Assembly (NCBI GenBank): GCA_963579025.1
Contig: CAUZFZ010000083.1
Span: 1 to 43,796 of the forward strand
Direction of reading: 5' to 3'
Origin: CAUZFZ01 sp963579025
Lineage (GTDB): Bacteria; Planctomycetota; Planctomycetia; Planctomycetales; Planctomycetaceae
DNA length: 43,796 bases
The translations under genes were made by a program, and so were the position numbers. Numbering within the stretch: the stretch's first letter is position 1; every line of letters starts with the position of its first letter. The notes beneath the pieces were generated by a model. That model made no database searches. It had not been told where the DNA came from and saw only the letters and a program-made list of their open reading frames with translations. This document shows positions 6,931-16,600 of the stretch, one piece after another.

Positions 6931-8841
6931 ATGAACCAGTCTGCTCCCAGCCTGGAACGTTCTGCGCTCGACCGCATCGACAACCTGCTGACGCAGATCG
7001 AGCAGCTCACGTATCCGGAGACGGAACCTCCCGTGTTTCACGCGGAGGGACTGAACGGGCTGGTCGAGTTGCTGAATGCGACGGGTGGTGCGGTCTGGCT
7101 GGTGCGGGGAACGGAATGCTCGGTCCTGCACGCCACCGGTCATGCAGGTACCTGCCCTGCTTCCAGCGAGAACATTGCCACGGTGTGTGCCGGCGCTGCG
7201 CCGGAGCGTCGTTCGGGGCCTCAGGGTGCCGCGTGTGTGTTCGCGGGACGCGACATCGATCCCCGTCATCGGCTGCTGCTGGAAGTTCGCTTTTCCGCCG
7301 ACGCATCGATACCGGCCGGTATCGACGACATTCTCGTCGTCTTCAGCGGAATCTTCGCCGAATACCACAGAGCCCGGCTGCTGGGAGTGCTCGGTCAGCA
7401 GATCGAACTCGCAAACAGGACCGCCGAACTGGCGAGTGCTCTGCACCAGACGCTTCGATCCGACCACATCGCGACGATCTTTGCGAACGACGCGGCCCCG
7501 ATCTGCGGGGTCGATCGGATCAGCGTACTGCAAGTTCGTGCTGCTCATGTCCAACTTCTGGCGGCGACCGGAGTGACGAATGTTAACGAACGATCCGACG
7601 CTGCCCGGGCGCTGGAACAGTTCGTCAGACGCGTTCGGTCGGTGGGGAATCCGCCTGGCTGGTGCGACGCACAGACGGCTGCGGACGACGTCCGTGAGGC
7701 CGTGTCCGATTTTCTGACACAGACAGGTGCGTGCAGTGTCCGCTGGGAAATCCTCGGCCCCGATCCACAGAGCTGGGAAGCATGCTGTGGGGCGATCATC
7801 TTCGAGAAATTCACTGCGGCGGTCCCGGACGCCTCTGTGCAGTCAGGCTCCGATCCGATTCCCGAAACCATGACGCACGCGTCACAGGCGTTTGCCAATG
7901 CGGCCGCGTACGAACAACGCAGTCTGTCCGGTTACATCACGACTTTTCGCGAGACGATCCGGTCGCGACGTTCGCTGTGGACCGTGGGAATCGTTGCAAC
8001 CCTGCTCCTGATGCTGTGTGTGTTTCCCGCTGACTTCGAGATCAAGGCGCTGGGTCAGGTTCAGCCGATTCAAAGACGACGCGTCTTCGCACCTGATGAT
8101 GGAGTCATCACCAGCCTCCTCGTCACAAACGAGGCGACTGTCGAAGCGGGCGATCCGTTGTTGCAACTCCACAATCCGGACATGGACCTGGAAGAGAAAC
8201 GTATTGTCGGTGAGATCAGCACGGCGACCGCACGACTGGCCGCGACCGAGGCGGCACGAGTGGATTATGCCAACCGGAATCTCAGAGATGTCTCGCAGGG
8301 GCAACTCACCGCCGAAGCCGAAGAGCTCCGCCAACGGATCGCGAGTCTGGAGAGCCAACGGGCGATTGTCGAGCGGCGGATTAACTCGTTGACGGTCTGC
8401 GCACCGATCGACGGCGAGGTATTTCGTCGCCATCTGGTGGTCGACCTTGAGGGGAGACCTGTACAGCGCGGGCAGTTATTGCTTTCGGTGAATCAGCCGA
8501 AAGGGGCATGGCAACTGGAGCTGCGAGTCCCGGATCGATCGGTGCGGCACGTGCTGGCAGCAGCACAGGACTCCGACGAGCCACTTACCGTTCGATTTCT
8601 CTTCCGTACGTCGCCGAGTCAGACATGGCAGGAGTCGCTCGGTTCGATCAGTCAGGCCACCGATCTGGATGAAACGGGAAACCTGTCGTCGCTGGCGATT
8701 GTCCCGCTGAAGCAAACCGACCGAGACCTGCTGCGGCCTGGATCAAGTGTGATTGCCAGCATCGGTTGCGGCTCGAAACCGCTGGGTTACGTCCTGTTCC
8801 GCGAAGTCATCGAGTTCGTTCAGACATACATTCTGTTTTAG
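6931..8841 (+). CDS. GAF-domain/HlyD membrane-fusion hybrid protein
   Basis: The 636-residue protein joins a cytoplasmic sensor-like half to a periplasmic adaptor half. Residues about 20-170 (GLNGLVELLNATGGAVWLV) and 180-330 (TLRSDHIATIFANDAAPICG) have the look of one or two GAF-type ligand-binding domains. A single membrane segment (SLWTVGIVATLLLMLCVF) lies at about 348-368. The rest is HlyD-like: a lipoyl-type half-motif (VFAPDDGVITSLLV), a coiled coil, the second half (TVCAPIDGEVFRRHLVV) and a beta-barrel region. HlyD adaptors connect an inner-membrane pump with TolC. Cytoplasmic GAF domains on an adaptor are unusual and suggest that export is gated by a small molecule or partner. First gene of a three-gene operon, 82 bp before the next. 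The HlyD half is secure; the GAF call is less so. Confidence 0.8.
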   Translation: MNQSAPSLERSALDRIDNLLTQIEQLTYPETEPPVFHAEGLNGLVELLNATGGAVWLVRGTECSVLHATGHAGTCPASSENIATVCAGAAPERRSGPQGAACVFAGRDIDPRHRLLLEVRFSADASIPAGIDDILVVFSGIFAEYHRARLLGVLGQQIELANRTAELASALHQTLRSDHIATIFANDAAPICGVDRISVLQVRAAHVQLLAATGVTNVNERSDAARALEQFVRRVRSVGNPPGWCDAQTAADDVREAVSDFLTQTGACSVRWEILGPDPQSWEACCGAIIFEKFTAAVPDASVQSGSDPIPETMTHASQAFANAAAYEQRSLSGYITTFRETIRSRRSLWTVGIVATLLLMLCVFPADFEIKALGQVQPIQRRRVFAPDDGVITSLLVTNEATVEAGDPLLQLHNPDMDLEEKRIVGEISTATARLAATEAARVDYANRNLRDVSQGQLTAEAEELRQRIASLESQRAIVERRINSLTVCAPIDGEVFRRHLVVDLEGRPVQRGQLLLSVNQPKGAWQLELRVPDRSVRHVLAAAQDSDEPLTVRFLFRTSPSQTWQESLGSISQATDLDETGNLSSLAIVPLKQTDRDLLRPGSSVIASIGCGSKPLGYVLFREVIEFVQTYILF

Positions 8842-8923
8842 CTGGAGCACGCCGTCGCCAGCGTTGAAACGGGCAAAACCAACCAACTGGTCCGACCGGC
8901 CGATTACTGAAGTGGAGAACATC

Positions 8924-10009
8924 ATGCACCGCTGCATCATTATGTGGAGTCTGCTGCTGGCCGGACCATCTGCTGGATTCGCGCAGACATCTAACCAGGT
9001 CCCCGTCGACTCCGTGATCATTCGAGTGCTCGATCAGGCAGAGCTGTCTGCCCGCGACGCCGGGATGCTGACCGAACTCAAGGTTCGGGCCGGAGACAGT
9101 GTCGAAGCCGGAGATATTGTTGCGCAGCTCGATGATGAGGAAGCTCGGCTGGCCGTCGACTACTCGAAACTGAAGCTGGCGTTTGCCGAGCAGCAGGCGG
9201 ACAACGAGTTGCCCGTGGCATCGACCGAAGCGCGCGTTCGCGAAGCCGAACAACTGCTGCGACGCACCGAGCTGAGTCACAGCATCGCAGCCCGTCAGGC
9301 CAAAGAAGACATTTCCGTGCGTCTCGCAACCAGAACTCGTGACGCATCCAGCGCAGACCTTGAACGGGCACAGCGTAAGCGCGCCGCGTTTGCCGGGAGC
9401 ATCTCGCTGGCGGAAATCGAACGACTACAGGTCATTCTCGATCGCAGCAAACTGGAAACCGATCAGGCACTTGTCGACCGGGCGATTGCTCAGCTCAAAG
9501 AGAAGATGGAGCAGGCGGCCACGGCAGAGCAGCAACAGACTGTTGAACGGATCAGGCTTGAAGTCGAGCAGGCGCGCCGCAACGTGACGCTGGCAACCAT
9601 CACTCGCGACATTGAACAGCGCACGCTCGAACTGTCGAAGCTGGCACTCGCGAAACGTCAGGTCCGCGCCCCGTTACGTGGCGTTGTGGCCGAAGTTTTC
9701 CGTCACGCTGGAGAATGGGTCGAGCCTGGGACACGAGTGATGCGACTTGTGCGACTGGACCGACTCCGGGCCGAGGGCTTTGTGAAGGCCGACCTGATCA
9801 GCGGAAACCTCCGTGGCACACCAGCCGAAATCACTGTTCGTAGAACGGGTCAGCGTCCCATGACATTTCAGGGGGAGGTCACGTTCGTCAGTCCGGAGAT
9901 CGATCCCGTTAACGGCCAGGTCCGAGTCTGGGCAGAAGTCGAAAACCCGAAATTTGTCCTGCGTCCCGGCATGAAAGCCGAGATGACGATCTCGATGGAC
10001 GGACGGTAG
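8924..10009 (+). CDS. HlyD-family periplasmic adaptor
   Basis: The 361-residue protein starts at ATG 8924, preceded by GTGGAG; longer upstream frames have no ribosome site and overlap the preceding gene. A signal peptide (MHRCIIMWSLLLAGPSAGFA) is followed directly by a lipoyl-like half (LSARDAGMLTELKVRAGD), a long Gln/Glu/Arg-rich coiled coil (about residues 75-235), the second half (RQVRAPLRGVVAEVFRHAGE) and a beta-barrel domain ending in LRPGMKAEMTISM, typical of adaptors of tripartite pumps. It lies between the GAF-HlyD gene and the M50 fusion gene with gaps of 82 and 44 bp, so the operon encodes three adaptor-type polypeptides. Which adaptor contacts TolC is unknown. Confidence 0.85.
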   Translation: MHRCIIMWSLLLAGPSAGFAQTSNQVPVDSVIIRVLDQAELSARDAGMLTELKVRAGDSVEAGDIVAQLDDEEARLAVDYSKLKLAFAEQQADNELPVASTEARVREAEQLLRRTELSHSIAARQAKEDISVRLATRTRDASSADLERAQRKRAAFAGSISLAEIERLQVILDRSKLETDQALVDRAIAQLKEKMEQAATAEQQQTVERIRLEVEQARRNVTLATITRDIEQRTLELSKLALAKRQVRAPLRGVVAEVFRHAGEWVEPGTRVMRLVRLDRLRAEGFVKADLISGNLRGTPAEITVRRTGQRPMTFQGEVTFVSPEIDPVNGQVRVWAEVENPKFVLRPGMKAEMTISMDGR

Positions 10010-10053
10010 GACGGGCACCAATTGGAATCCTGTAGCTGCCCAATCAATTCCCC

Positions 10054-12291
10054 ATGAACGAACTCGCAACCAAACCCGTCGCGGCCAAAGACATGACGTC
10101 ACCGGACGATCTTCAGGTCCGGCTGCGGATGCGTCCGGACCTGGAAGCCACCGCGGTCCGGGCCGATGGCGAGGATGGCTGGACGGTTAAGGACCCCCTG
10201 TCGCTGCGCTACTTCCGCCTGCGCAACCCTGAGTATGCATTGCTCAAGTTACTCGACGGCTCCGCGACGATTGGCAGCCTGATTCGCACATGCGAACGGA
10301 AGTTTCCCGGTGAGAATCTGACGGTCGAGAGTCTGCAGTTATTCCTAAGCATGCTGAGCGAATCCGGACTGGCGGTGAGTGACCGACCCGGCAGCGGTCA
10401 GCGGTTCATTCAGCGAGCGGAACGTGAGAAAACCAGCCGTCGCGTTGCGTCCGTAACTGGCATTCTGGCTATTCGATTCCGTGGCATGGATCCGAAGCGC
10501 CTGTTGAACGCACTGCGACCGTTTGCCAGCCTGGTAGCCACGCCGGTGGTTCTGGCAGGTCTGGGACTGCTGGCGATGACGGGGCTGTTGCTGGCCATCC
10601 TGCAGTTCGACCAACTGCTGTTACGCCTGCCGGCACTGCAAACACTGGCCGGTCCACACAACATGCTCTCGCTGCTGATCGCAATCGTGCTGATCAAAAT
10701 GCTGCATGAACTCGGCCATGCTTTGACATGCCGTCAACTCGGCGGCGAGTGTCACGAACTTGGATTCATGCTGCTGGTCTTCATGCCGGTACTCTACTGC
10801 GACGTCACCGACGCTTGGATGTTGTCTCGTCGCCGTTCCCGCATCGCCATTTCGGCCGCCGGGATCGCAGTCGAAATTGTGCTTGCTGCCACCTGCATGC
10901 TGCTGTGGTGGATCAGTGTCCCCGGTTGGCTGAACTCCTTTTTCCTCAACGTGATGCTTGTCTGCTCGGTCAACACAGTGCTGTTGAACGGGAACCCACT
11001 GCTTAGATACGACGGGTATCACGTCCTCGCAGACCAGGTCAACATCCCGAATCTTGGCGGACAATCACGGCAGGTCGTGCATTCCCTGCTCGAGCGACTG
11101 GTTCTGGGAATCAGCACGCCCGACGACGAACTTCGCCTCGACGCACGCGCCTGGTTTCTGGTCACGTATGGAATCGCTTCGGCCGTGTATCGCCTGTTTG
11201 TGATCTTCGCAATCCTCTGGTTTCTGCATGAGTTGTTTGCGTCGTGGCACCTGGAAGTTGTGTCTGATCTGCTCGCGCTGCCGGTCATCGCGGGAGCCCT
11301 GCTGATCCCTGTCGTGAGACTTGTTATGCGAACGCGATCTGCTTTGAAGTCCCATCCCGAAGACCGCCGCCGTTCGTTGCTGGGCATCGCTGGAGTGCTG
11401 ACGGCAACGATCGCGTTGAGTCTTGTCCCGTTTCCGCTCGAAGTGGCGGCTCCGTTCGTGACCACGCCGGCCGATGCGTCCGCGGTCTTCGTAACCGCGC
11501 CGGGTCGAGTCGAAATGGCGATCCCGGCGGGCAGTCCCATCAGCCGAGGAGAGCCGGTTGGGAGGCTGGTCAACGAATCACTGGAGCTGGATCGAGATCG
11601 GCTGATCGCCGAAGTCGATGAGCGAACGCTGCACTTGAAGAACCTGGAGGCGCGTCGCGGATCCGATCCAGCAACCCGTTTCCAGTTGCCAGCGGCCCGC
11701 ATCGCCCTGAAGAGTGCACAGGAGCGGCTGGGACGCAACGCCCGCGAGTATCAGCGTCTGAAACTGACGAGCCCCGTCGACGGGATTGTGCTCGCTCCAC
11801 CCAACATCCCCGACGCTCCGGCGGGAGACACCGCACCCAGGTACTGGACCGGAACGCCGCTGGACCCGCAGAACAGAAACGCCTTCCTCGAGGAGCGAAC
11901 GTTGTTCTGTTACGTGGGCAACCCGTCTGAACTGGAAGCCACTCTTATTGTCGAGCAGAACTCGATCGATTTTCTTGAAGTGGGACAGCCCGTCGAATTG
12001 CAGTTTCAGTCCGCGCCGGGAGCAACCCGCACCGGGCAGGTCACCGAGATCGCGCAAACGGACGCGGCATCCATCCCACGCGAGATCGTCGCCGCCGGAC
12101 TTGCGCCGACCGATCCCAAATCCGGAGAGTTACGACCTGACGACGTGTCCTACGAAGTCCGCGTCAGGCTCGACGGACCGGACGCCCCGGTTGCCCTGTA
12201 TTCACCGGGCCGCGCTCGAGTCTCATGCGACTGGCGATCCGCCGCATCCCGCGCGGCCCGTTACATTCGCCAGACATTCGCCGCATTCTAG
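10054..12291 (+). CDS. PqqD-like/M50 metalloprotease/HlyD fusion protein
   Basis: The 745-residue protein begins with a soluble region (about 25-120; SLRYFRLRNPEYALLKLLDG then LTVESLQLFLSMLSESGL) matching the pattern of PqqD-like domains, which bind leader peptides of modified peptides. A multi-pass membrane part follows with a site-2-protease-like zinc site: HELGH at 218-222 and NPLLRYDGYH with Asp320 as third ligand. After further membrane helices, residues about 470-745 form an HlyD-like periplasmic segment (VFVTAPGRVEMAIPAGSPI, coiled coil, LTSPVDGIVLAPP). Relatives occur next to HlyD and TolC genes and are thought to process or move peptides. It ends the operon; its stop overlaps the stop of the convergent DUF1552 gene (CTAG at 12288-12291). 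Zinc-site residues are all present, so protease activity is plausible; substrate unknown. Confidence 0.85.
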   Translation: MNELATKPVAAKDMTSPDDLQVRLRMRPDLEATAVRADGEDGWTVKDPLSLRYFRLRNPEYALLKLLDGSATIGSLIRTCERKFPGENLTVESLQLFLSMLSESGLAVSDRPGSGQRFIQRAEREKTSRRVASVTGILAIRFRGMDPKRLLNALRPFASLVATPVVLAGLGLLAMTGLLLAILQFDQLLLRLPALQTLAGPHNMLSLLIAIVLIKMLHELGHALTCRQLGGECHELGFMLLVFMPVLYCDVTDAWMLSRRRSRIAISAAGIAVEIVLAATCMLLWWISVPGWLNSFFLNVMLVCSVNTVLLNGNPLLRYDGYHVLADQVNIPNLGGQSRQVVHSLLERLVLGISTPDDELRLDARAWFLVTYGIASAVYRLFVIFAILWFLHELFASWHLEVVSDLLALPVIAGALLIPVVRLVMRTRSALKSHPEDRRRSLLGIAGVLTATIALSLVPFPLEVAAPFVTTPADASAVFVTAPGRVEMAIPAGSPISRGEPVGRLVNESLELDRDRLIAEVDERTLHLKNLEARRGSDPATRFQLPAARIALKSAQERLGRNAREYQRLKLTSPVDGIVLAPPNIPDAPAGDTAPRYWTGTPLDPQNRNAFLEERTLFCYVGNPSELEATLIVEQNSIDFLEVGQPVELQFQSAPGATRTGQVTEIAQTDAASIPREIVAAGLAPTDPKSGELRPDDVSYEVRVRLDGPDAPVALYSPGRARVSCDWRSAASRAARYIRQTFAAF

Positions 12292-13628
12292 ACGGCGGAG
12301 AAGATCGAATCGCGAAGTACACCCGTGCTGTCTGAGAACGACTGGGTCTCGATGCCCATCGACCTCAGAATGCTGAGGTAAACATCGGACAGTTGCGTGT
12401 CACCGTCGCGCCAGTAAGCACCGTGTTTGAGACCCATGTTGGCACCGCCCGCGATCAGTGTCGGAAGATTCTTCGGATAGTGCGTGGTACTCGCACCGCT
12501 GCCGAACAACACGATGCTGTTGTCCAGAACTGTGCCCGTCGTGTCTTTGTATTCCCGCAGTTGCCCGAAGAAGTACGCCAGTTGCTCGCTCAGGAATCGA
12601 TCGTATTTCGCGAACTCAAGCTGTCCGTCTTTGTCGCCTGCATGTGACAGGCTGTGGTGCGTTCGCTTCATGCCGAGTTTCAGCGGGAACGTATCGCTGA
12701 TCCCCATGCCGTCTTCGCGATTCAGCATGAAGGCGACGGAACGTGTGATGTCGGCATCGAACGCCAGTGCGATCAGATCGAACATGTTGCGGTAGTACTC
12801 GGCCGGTTCGCCTTCCGATGTGACATCCAGATCGAGATGCGAGTAGTCCTGTTTCTTGATCGGGATATCGATCCACTTCTCCGAAGCGATCAGACGCGAT
12901 TCAACTTCGTTCAGTGAAGTCAGGTACTGATCCATCTTTTCCCGGTCCGATCGACCAAGCTTCTTATTCAGCGAACGCGCGCCATCGAGAACCGCATCGA
13001 CCAGCCGGATGCGCCGATTCAGTTTGTCGCGTTTCGATTCCAGCGATACCCGGTCGCCACGGAACAGACGATCAAAAACGCGACGGGGGTTGTTCTCCGC
13101 CGGGATCGGCTTTCCTTCCAGGCTGTAGGAAATCGTTCCCGTCCGCGACAGGAACCCGGTGCCCGCATCAATCGACAGAATGAGCGACGGCTGGCGACAG
13201 TGCTGTTTTGTATGCAGGGCAATGACCTGGTCGAGGCCCACCGAGTTGTACGTACCGGGTTTCGGGTCATGCAGCGGTGCACCGGTCAGCCACATGTCCG
13301 AACAAGTGTGCGGGTCGGCCTTGGGGCCACTCGGGTGATACAGGCCACCCATGAAGCTCAGTTGTTCACGGTATGAACTCAACGGTTCCGTGGAATTGCT
13401 GAAGACGAACTTGCCATCTTTCTCAGCCGACGGAAACCAGTTCCAGTCTGCGATCCCATGTTTCTGATTCGGCAGGGACATCCCGTTCGCGGTGTAAAGA
13501 GCACAGAACCGCCGCGGCGACTGCTCGGCGACATCCGCTCCCATGGCGTCCAGCACCGGCAAAGCCAGCGTGGCTCCGGCTATTCCCCTGAGCACGGCAC
13601 GACGATCGAGTTGAACTGGAGTGGCCAT
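12288..13628 (-). CDS. DUF1552 family protein
   Basis: From ATG 13626-13628 the protein is 446 residues and begins MATPVQLDRRAVLRGIAGA, the usual DUF1552 start with a twin-arginine-like signal before ALPVLDAMGA. An in-frame start at 13685 would overlap the upstream gene and add an atypical lead. Family features include the secretion-like N-terminus, FCALYTANGMSLP, TCSDMWLTGAPL, RRIRLVDAVLDGARSLNKKL and the C-terminal TLIAGGANMGLKHGAYW. The family is abundant in Planctomycetes and Verrucomicrobia and is almost always paired with a DUF1592-type cytochrome protein, as here (34 bp downstream of that gene, same strand). Biochemical role unknown; the C-terminal part resembles the alkaline phosphatase/sulfatase-like DUF1501 fold by layout only. 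Confidence 0.9.
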   Translation of the reverse strand: MATPVQLDRRAVLRGIAGATLALPVLDAMGADVAEQSPRRFCALYTANGMSLPNQKHGIADWNWFPSAEKDGKFVFSNSTEPLSSYREQLSFMGGLYHPSGPKADPHTCSDMWLTGAPLHDPKPGTYNSVGLDQVIALHTKQHCRQPSLILSIDAGTGFLSRTGTISYSLEGKPIPAENNPRRVFDRLFRGDRVSLESKRDKLNRRIRLVDAVLDGARSLNKKLGRSDREKMDQYLTSLNEVESRLIASEKWIDIPIKKQDYSHLDLDVTSEGEPAEYYRNMFDLIALAFDADITRSVAFMLNREDGMGISDTFPLKLGMKRTHHSLSHAGDKDGQLEFAKYDRFLSEQLAYFFGQLREYKDTTGTVLDNSIVLFGSGASTTHYPKNLPTLIAGGANMGLKHGAYWRDGDTQLSDVYLSILRSMGIETQSFSDSTGVLRDSIFSAV

Positions 13629-13662
13629 AGTTATGTCCAGGTTGAGAGAAATTCGGTCGACG

Positions 13663-16600
13663 TTACTTCTCAAGGAATATGTCACTCTGAATGACGAACC
13701 GAATCATGTCCTGCATCCGGTAGCCATCAGGCTTCAATCGTATCCCGTCTTCCTTGAGGAACTCAATCTCGTTGTAGGTCAGGCTGCGTCCGGCGGCGTA
13801 TGTAGCCAGATGCCTCAAGAAGCTAAATGCCACTTGATCGATTCGGTCATTCGCCAGATAGGTCTTCAATTCGTTCAGACCTGCAACCTCAGTTTCGTCA
13901 GGAAGTGTCGACCGCGCGTCTACGCTGGCACCAGTCTTGAACAGTCCGCCAGCGTCAAACTGCTCAAAAGGGACCCCCCAGGGGTCGATGCCAGCGTGGC
14001 ACTTGGCACATCCCGGCTGATTCCGATGGCGCTCGAGCTTCTCACGCAGTGTCAGTTTCGAGTCGTCTTCCGGCAATGCCGGAACATTGGGAGGCGGATC
14101 GTCCGGCGGCTCCGCAATGATCTTGCGAGCCAGCCAGGCACCCCGTTTGACCGGGTTAGATTCTCGGCCGTCGGACAGCCCCGCCAGGATTCCGGCCTGA
14201 GTGAGCAGGCCACCCAAATTGCTGTTCTCGTGTGCCACGGGGAGAAACGCGAATCCACTCTCCGTCCGATCCGCCAGGCCGTAGTAGCTGGCGACGACCT
14301 CGTTCGCCACGATGAAATCTGATTGCACCAGGTTCCTCAGCGGCAAATTGTTCCTCATCAGATACTGCAGGAACTGCACAGGCTCGCGGCGTAATTGCGT
14401 CCTGGTGTCGCGTGTCAGTTTCGGGTACCGCTTCCGGTCGATCTCGACGACGTCGAACTTGTCGAGACTCAACCACTGCGAGGCGAACTCCCCGGCAAAT
14501 TGCTGAAACTGAGGGTCTCGGATCATGCGTTTGATTTGCAAATCGAGCGACTTGTGCAGCGTATTTTCCGCCGCAAGTTCCAGCAGTTTGCCGTCTGGAC
14601 CTGCGTTCCAAAGGAAGTACGACAACTTCGAGGCCAGCTCGTAAGCATCAATCGGCTCGGCGTCCGGACTTGCGCTGTTCTCGATCAGGAACACGAACTG
14701 CGGCGATGTCAGCGCCACCAGCAGGGCGTCCCGGATGCCACGGCGAAAATCACTGTCCTCGCCAAACGATGTTTCAAAGACCGCGAAGAGTGCAGCTTCT
14801 TCCGTTTCAGTAATCGGTCGGCGGAAGGCTCGCGATGCGAAGGACGAGATGATTTCTCGCGCATAGGCTGGTGGATCATCTTTGTGATCCGACTCGATAA
14901 AAATGTTGCGGTGTGTTGCGGGCGGCCAGGATTCGTAGAACGGTCCTTCGAACTCGACCGAACGAATGAGCAACCGGGGCATCTCGCGGCCATCCGTGTA
15001 TTCGCTTCGCACACCGATTTCACGGATGCCAGCCAGATAGTTGACGTTGTCTTTTTCAACATCCGGACTGGGAAAATTGCTGATGGCCCCCTCGAAGACA
15101 AACTTTCGCAACTGATCAGACGAGACAGTCTGCACGTCTCCCACTTGAGTCAATGTGCTTCCACAATCACGACGCAATCCGACATGTACACCAATTCGCG
15201 GTGAGCGTTGTTCGAAGGACGAGAATTGCTGTGCGATGTCGTGCGTGTCCTGCAAACGAGTGAAGACCACTCGATCCACCGCAGTCGTGCCAGCATATTG
15301 AGTAGTCACGCTGAGCGGGCCGGGGGGCAGTCGTACGGCTAGGAAGGCGGACTGGGAAAGAGCCCCTGAGAACTGTCGCTCACCCAGAGTGAGCGTCAGG
15401 TTCTTACCCTTCTCGACAGGTGGTGGCCGGACAAACTGCGAGCCCGGCTGGAGTAGAGCTTTGATCTCCGCGATGTCGAGAGCTCGGCGATAGATGTAGA
15501 CGTTGTCGATTTCACCCTTGAAGAGATTCGCCCTCTCGATGCGACCAATGTGCAGGTCCGTCGTCGAGTTATCCAGATTCTGTGGCTTGACCGTGCCCAC
15601 CGCGACTTCGAAGCCGTTGACATACAGCCGAGTGTTGTTGTCACCACGTCGAACGACCGCGGCAACGTGTTGCCATGTGTTGTTTCGAATCACTCCCGGC
15701 TTTGACTGAACCGTTCCGTTCGGTTGATTGTTGGGGTCCATCGTTTCAATTCGTAGCACTCCGTTGCCGTTGGGCATGTCGAAGTACCACCCGTGAACGT
15801 AGTTGTAACGTCCCAGGCAAACGATCCCCGCCTGTCGCAATTCCCGCGGATGAATCCACGCCGCAACCGTAAACTCTCCATCGGCAACGTTCATGGACTT
15901 GTGGCGTGGAACGACGACAGCACCCGTTTTCCCATCGAACAACGCGGCTTTCTTGCCGACGGGTGACTCCACAAAGCTCGCACCCCGAACCACTCGCCCG
16001 ACGAGTTTCTCTTCTCCCCCTTCGCCCGTGCCGTTGTCATCGAACATCCAGGCCCCAACCAGTCCGTCCTGTAGTTTCGACGGATCGGGAGCGACGGAAT
16101 CTGCGGGCGTGAGGTGAATATCGGCCTGGTAGATTCCTGCCTGTTCGATATTGACTGTTTGGGGCTGTGTCGAATTCCGCGCGGTCACTGCTCCTGGAGT
16201 CGGTTCGGGCAGGCTTTTCGCTCCCGGATCAAGCAGCAAGCCGTCGTCGTAGCGAGCTGCCCTGACGGTGACTCGAAAACGCCCATGATCAGGCAGCTCG
16301 CGCAGAGAGATTTTGAAATTCGCTTTTGGCCCGTAGGTACTCTCCACCTGAAACAACTCGGCGCTTGGAATGGCCGGTCGCAGCAAGAGCCCGTCCGAAA
16401 CGGTTTGCCAGGCACTGCCTTTCGGGTATCCGTCAGTGCCTCTTACGCAGGCGAAGACTGAGTGGTAGATGCTGTCGTATTCTCTCCAGCCCCGCACGGT
16501 CGCGTTGCCCTGGTAGCCTTCAATAAACCGGTACTTCGTTCGCATGAAGAACGGGTCGAATTCAAATAACTTCACCGGTGCCAGCTCAGTTACCGTGAAG

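Noticed and set aside
6673..7554. 293-codon minus-strand frame across the TolC/GAF-HlyD gap
   Set aside because: It is antisense to the start of the GAF-HlyD gene, has no ribosome site and its Arg/Gln/Thr-rich sequence shows no domain.
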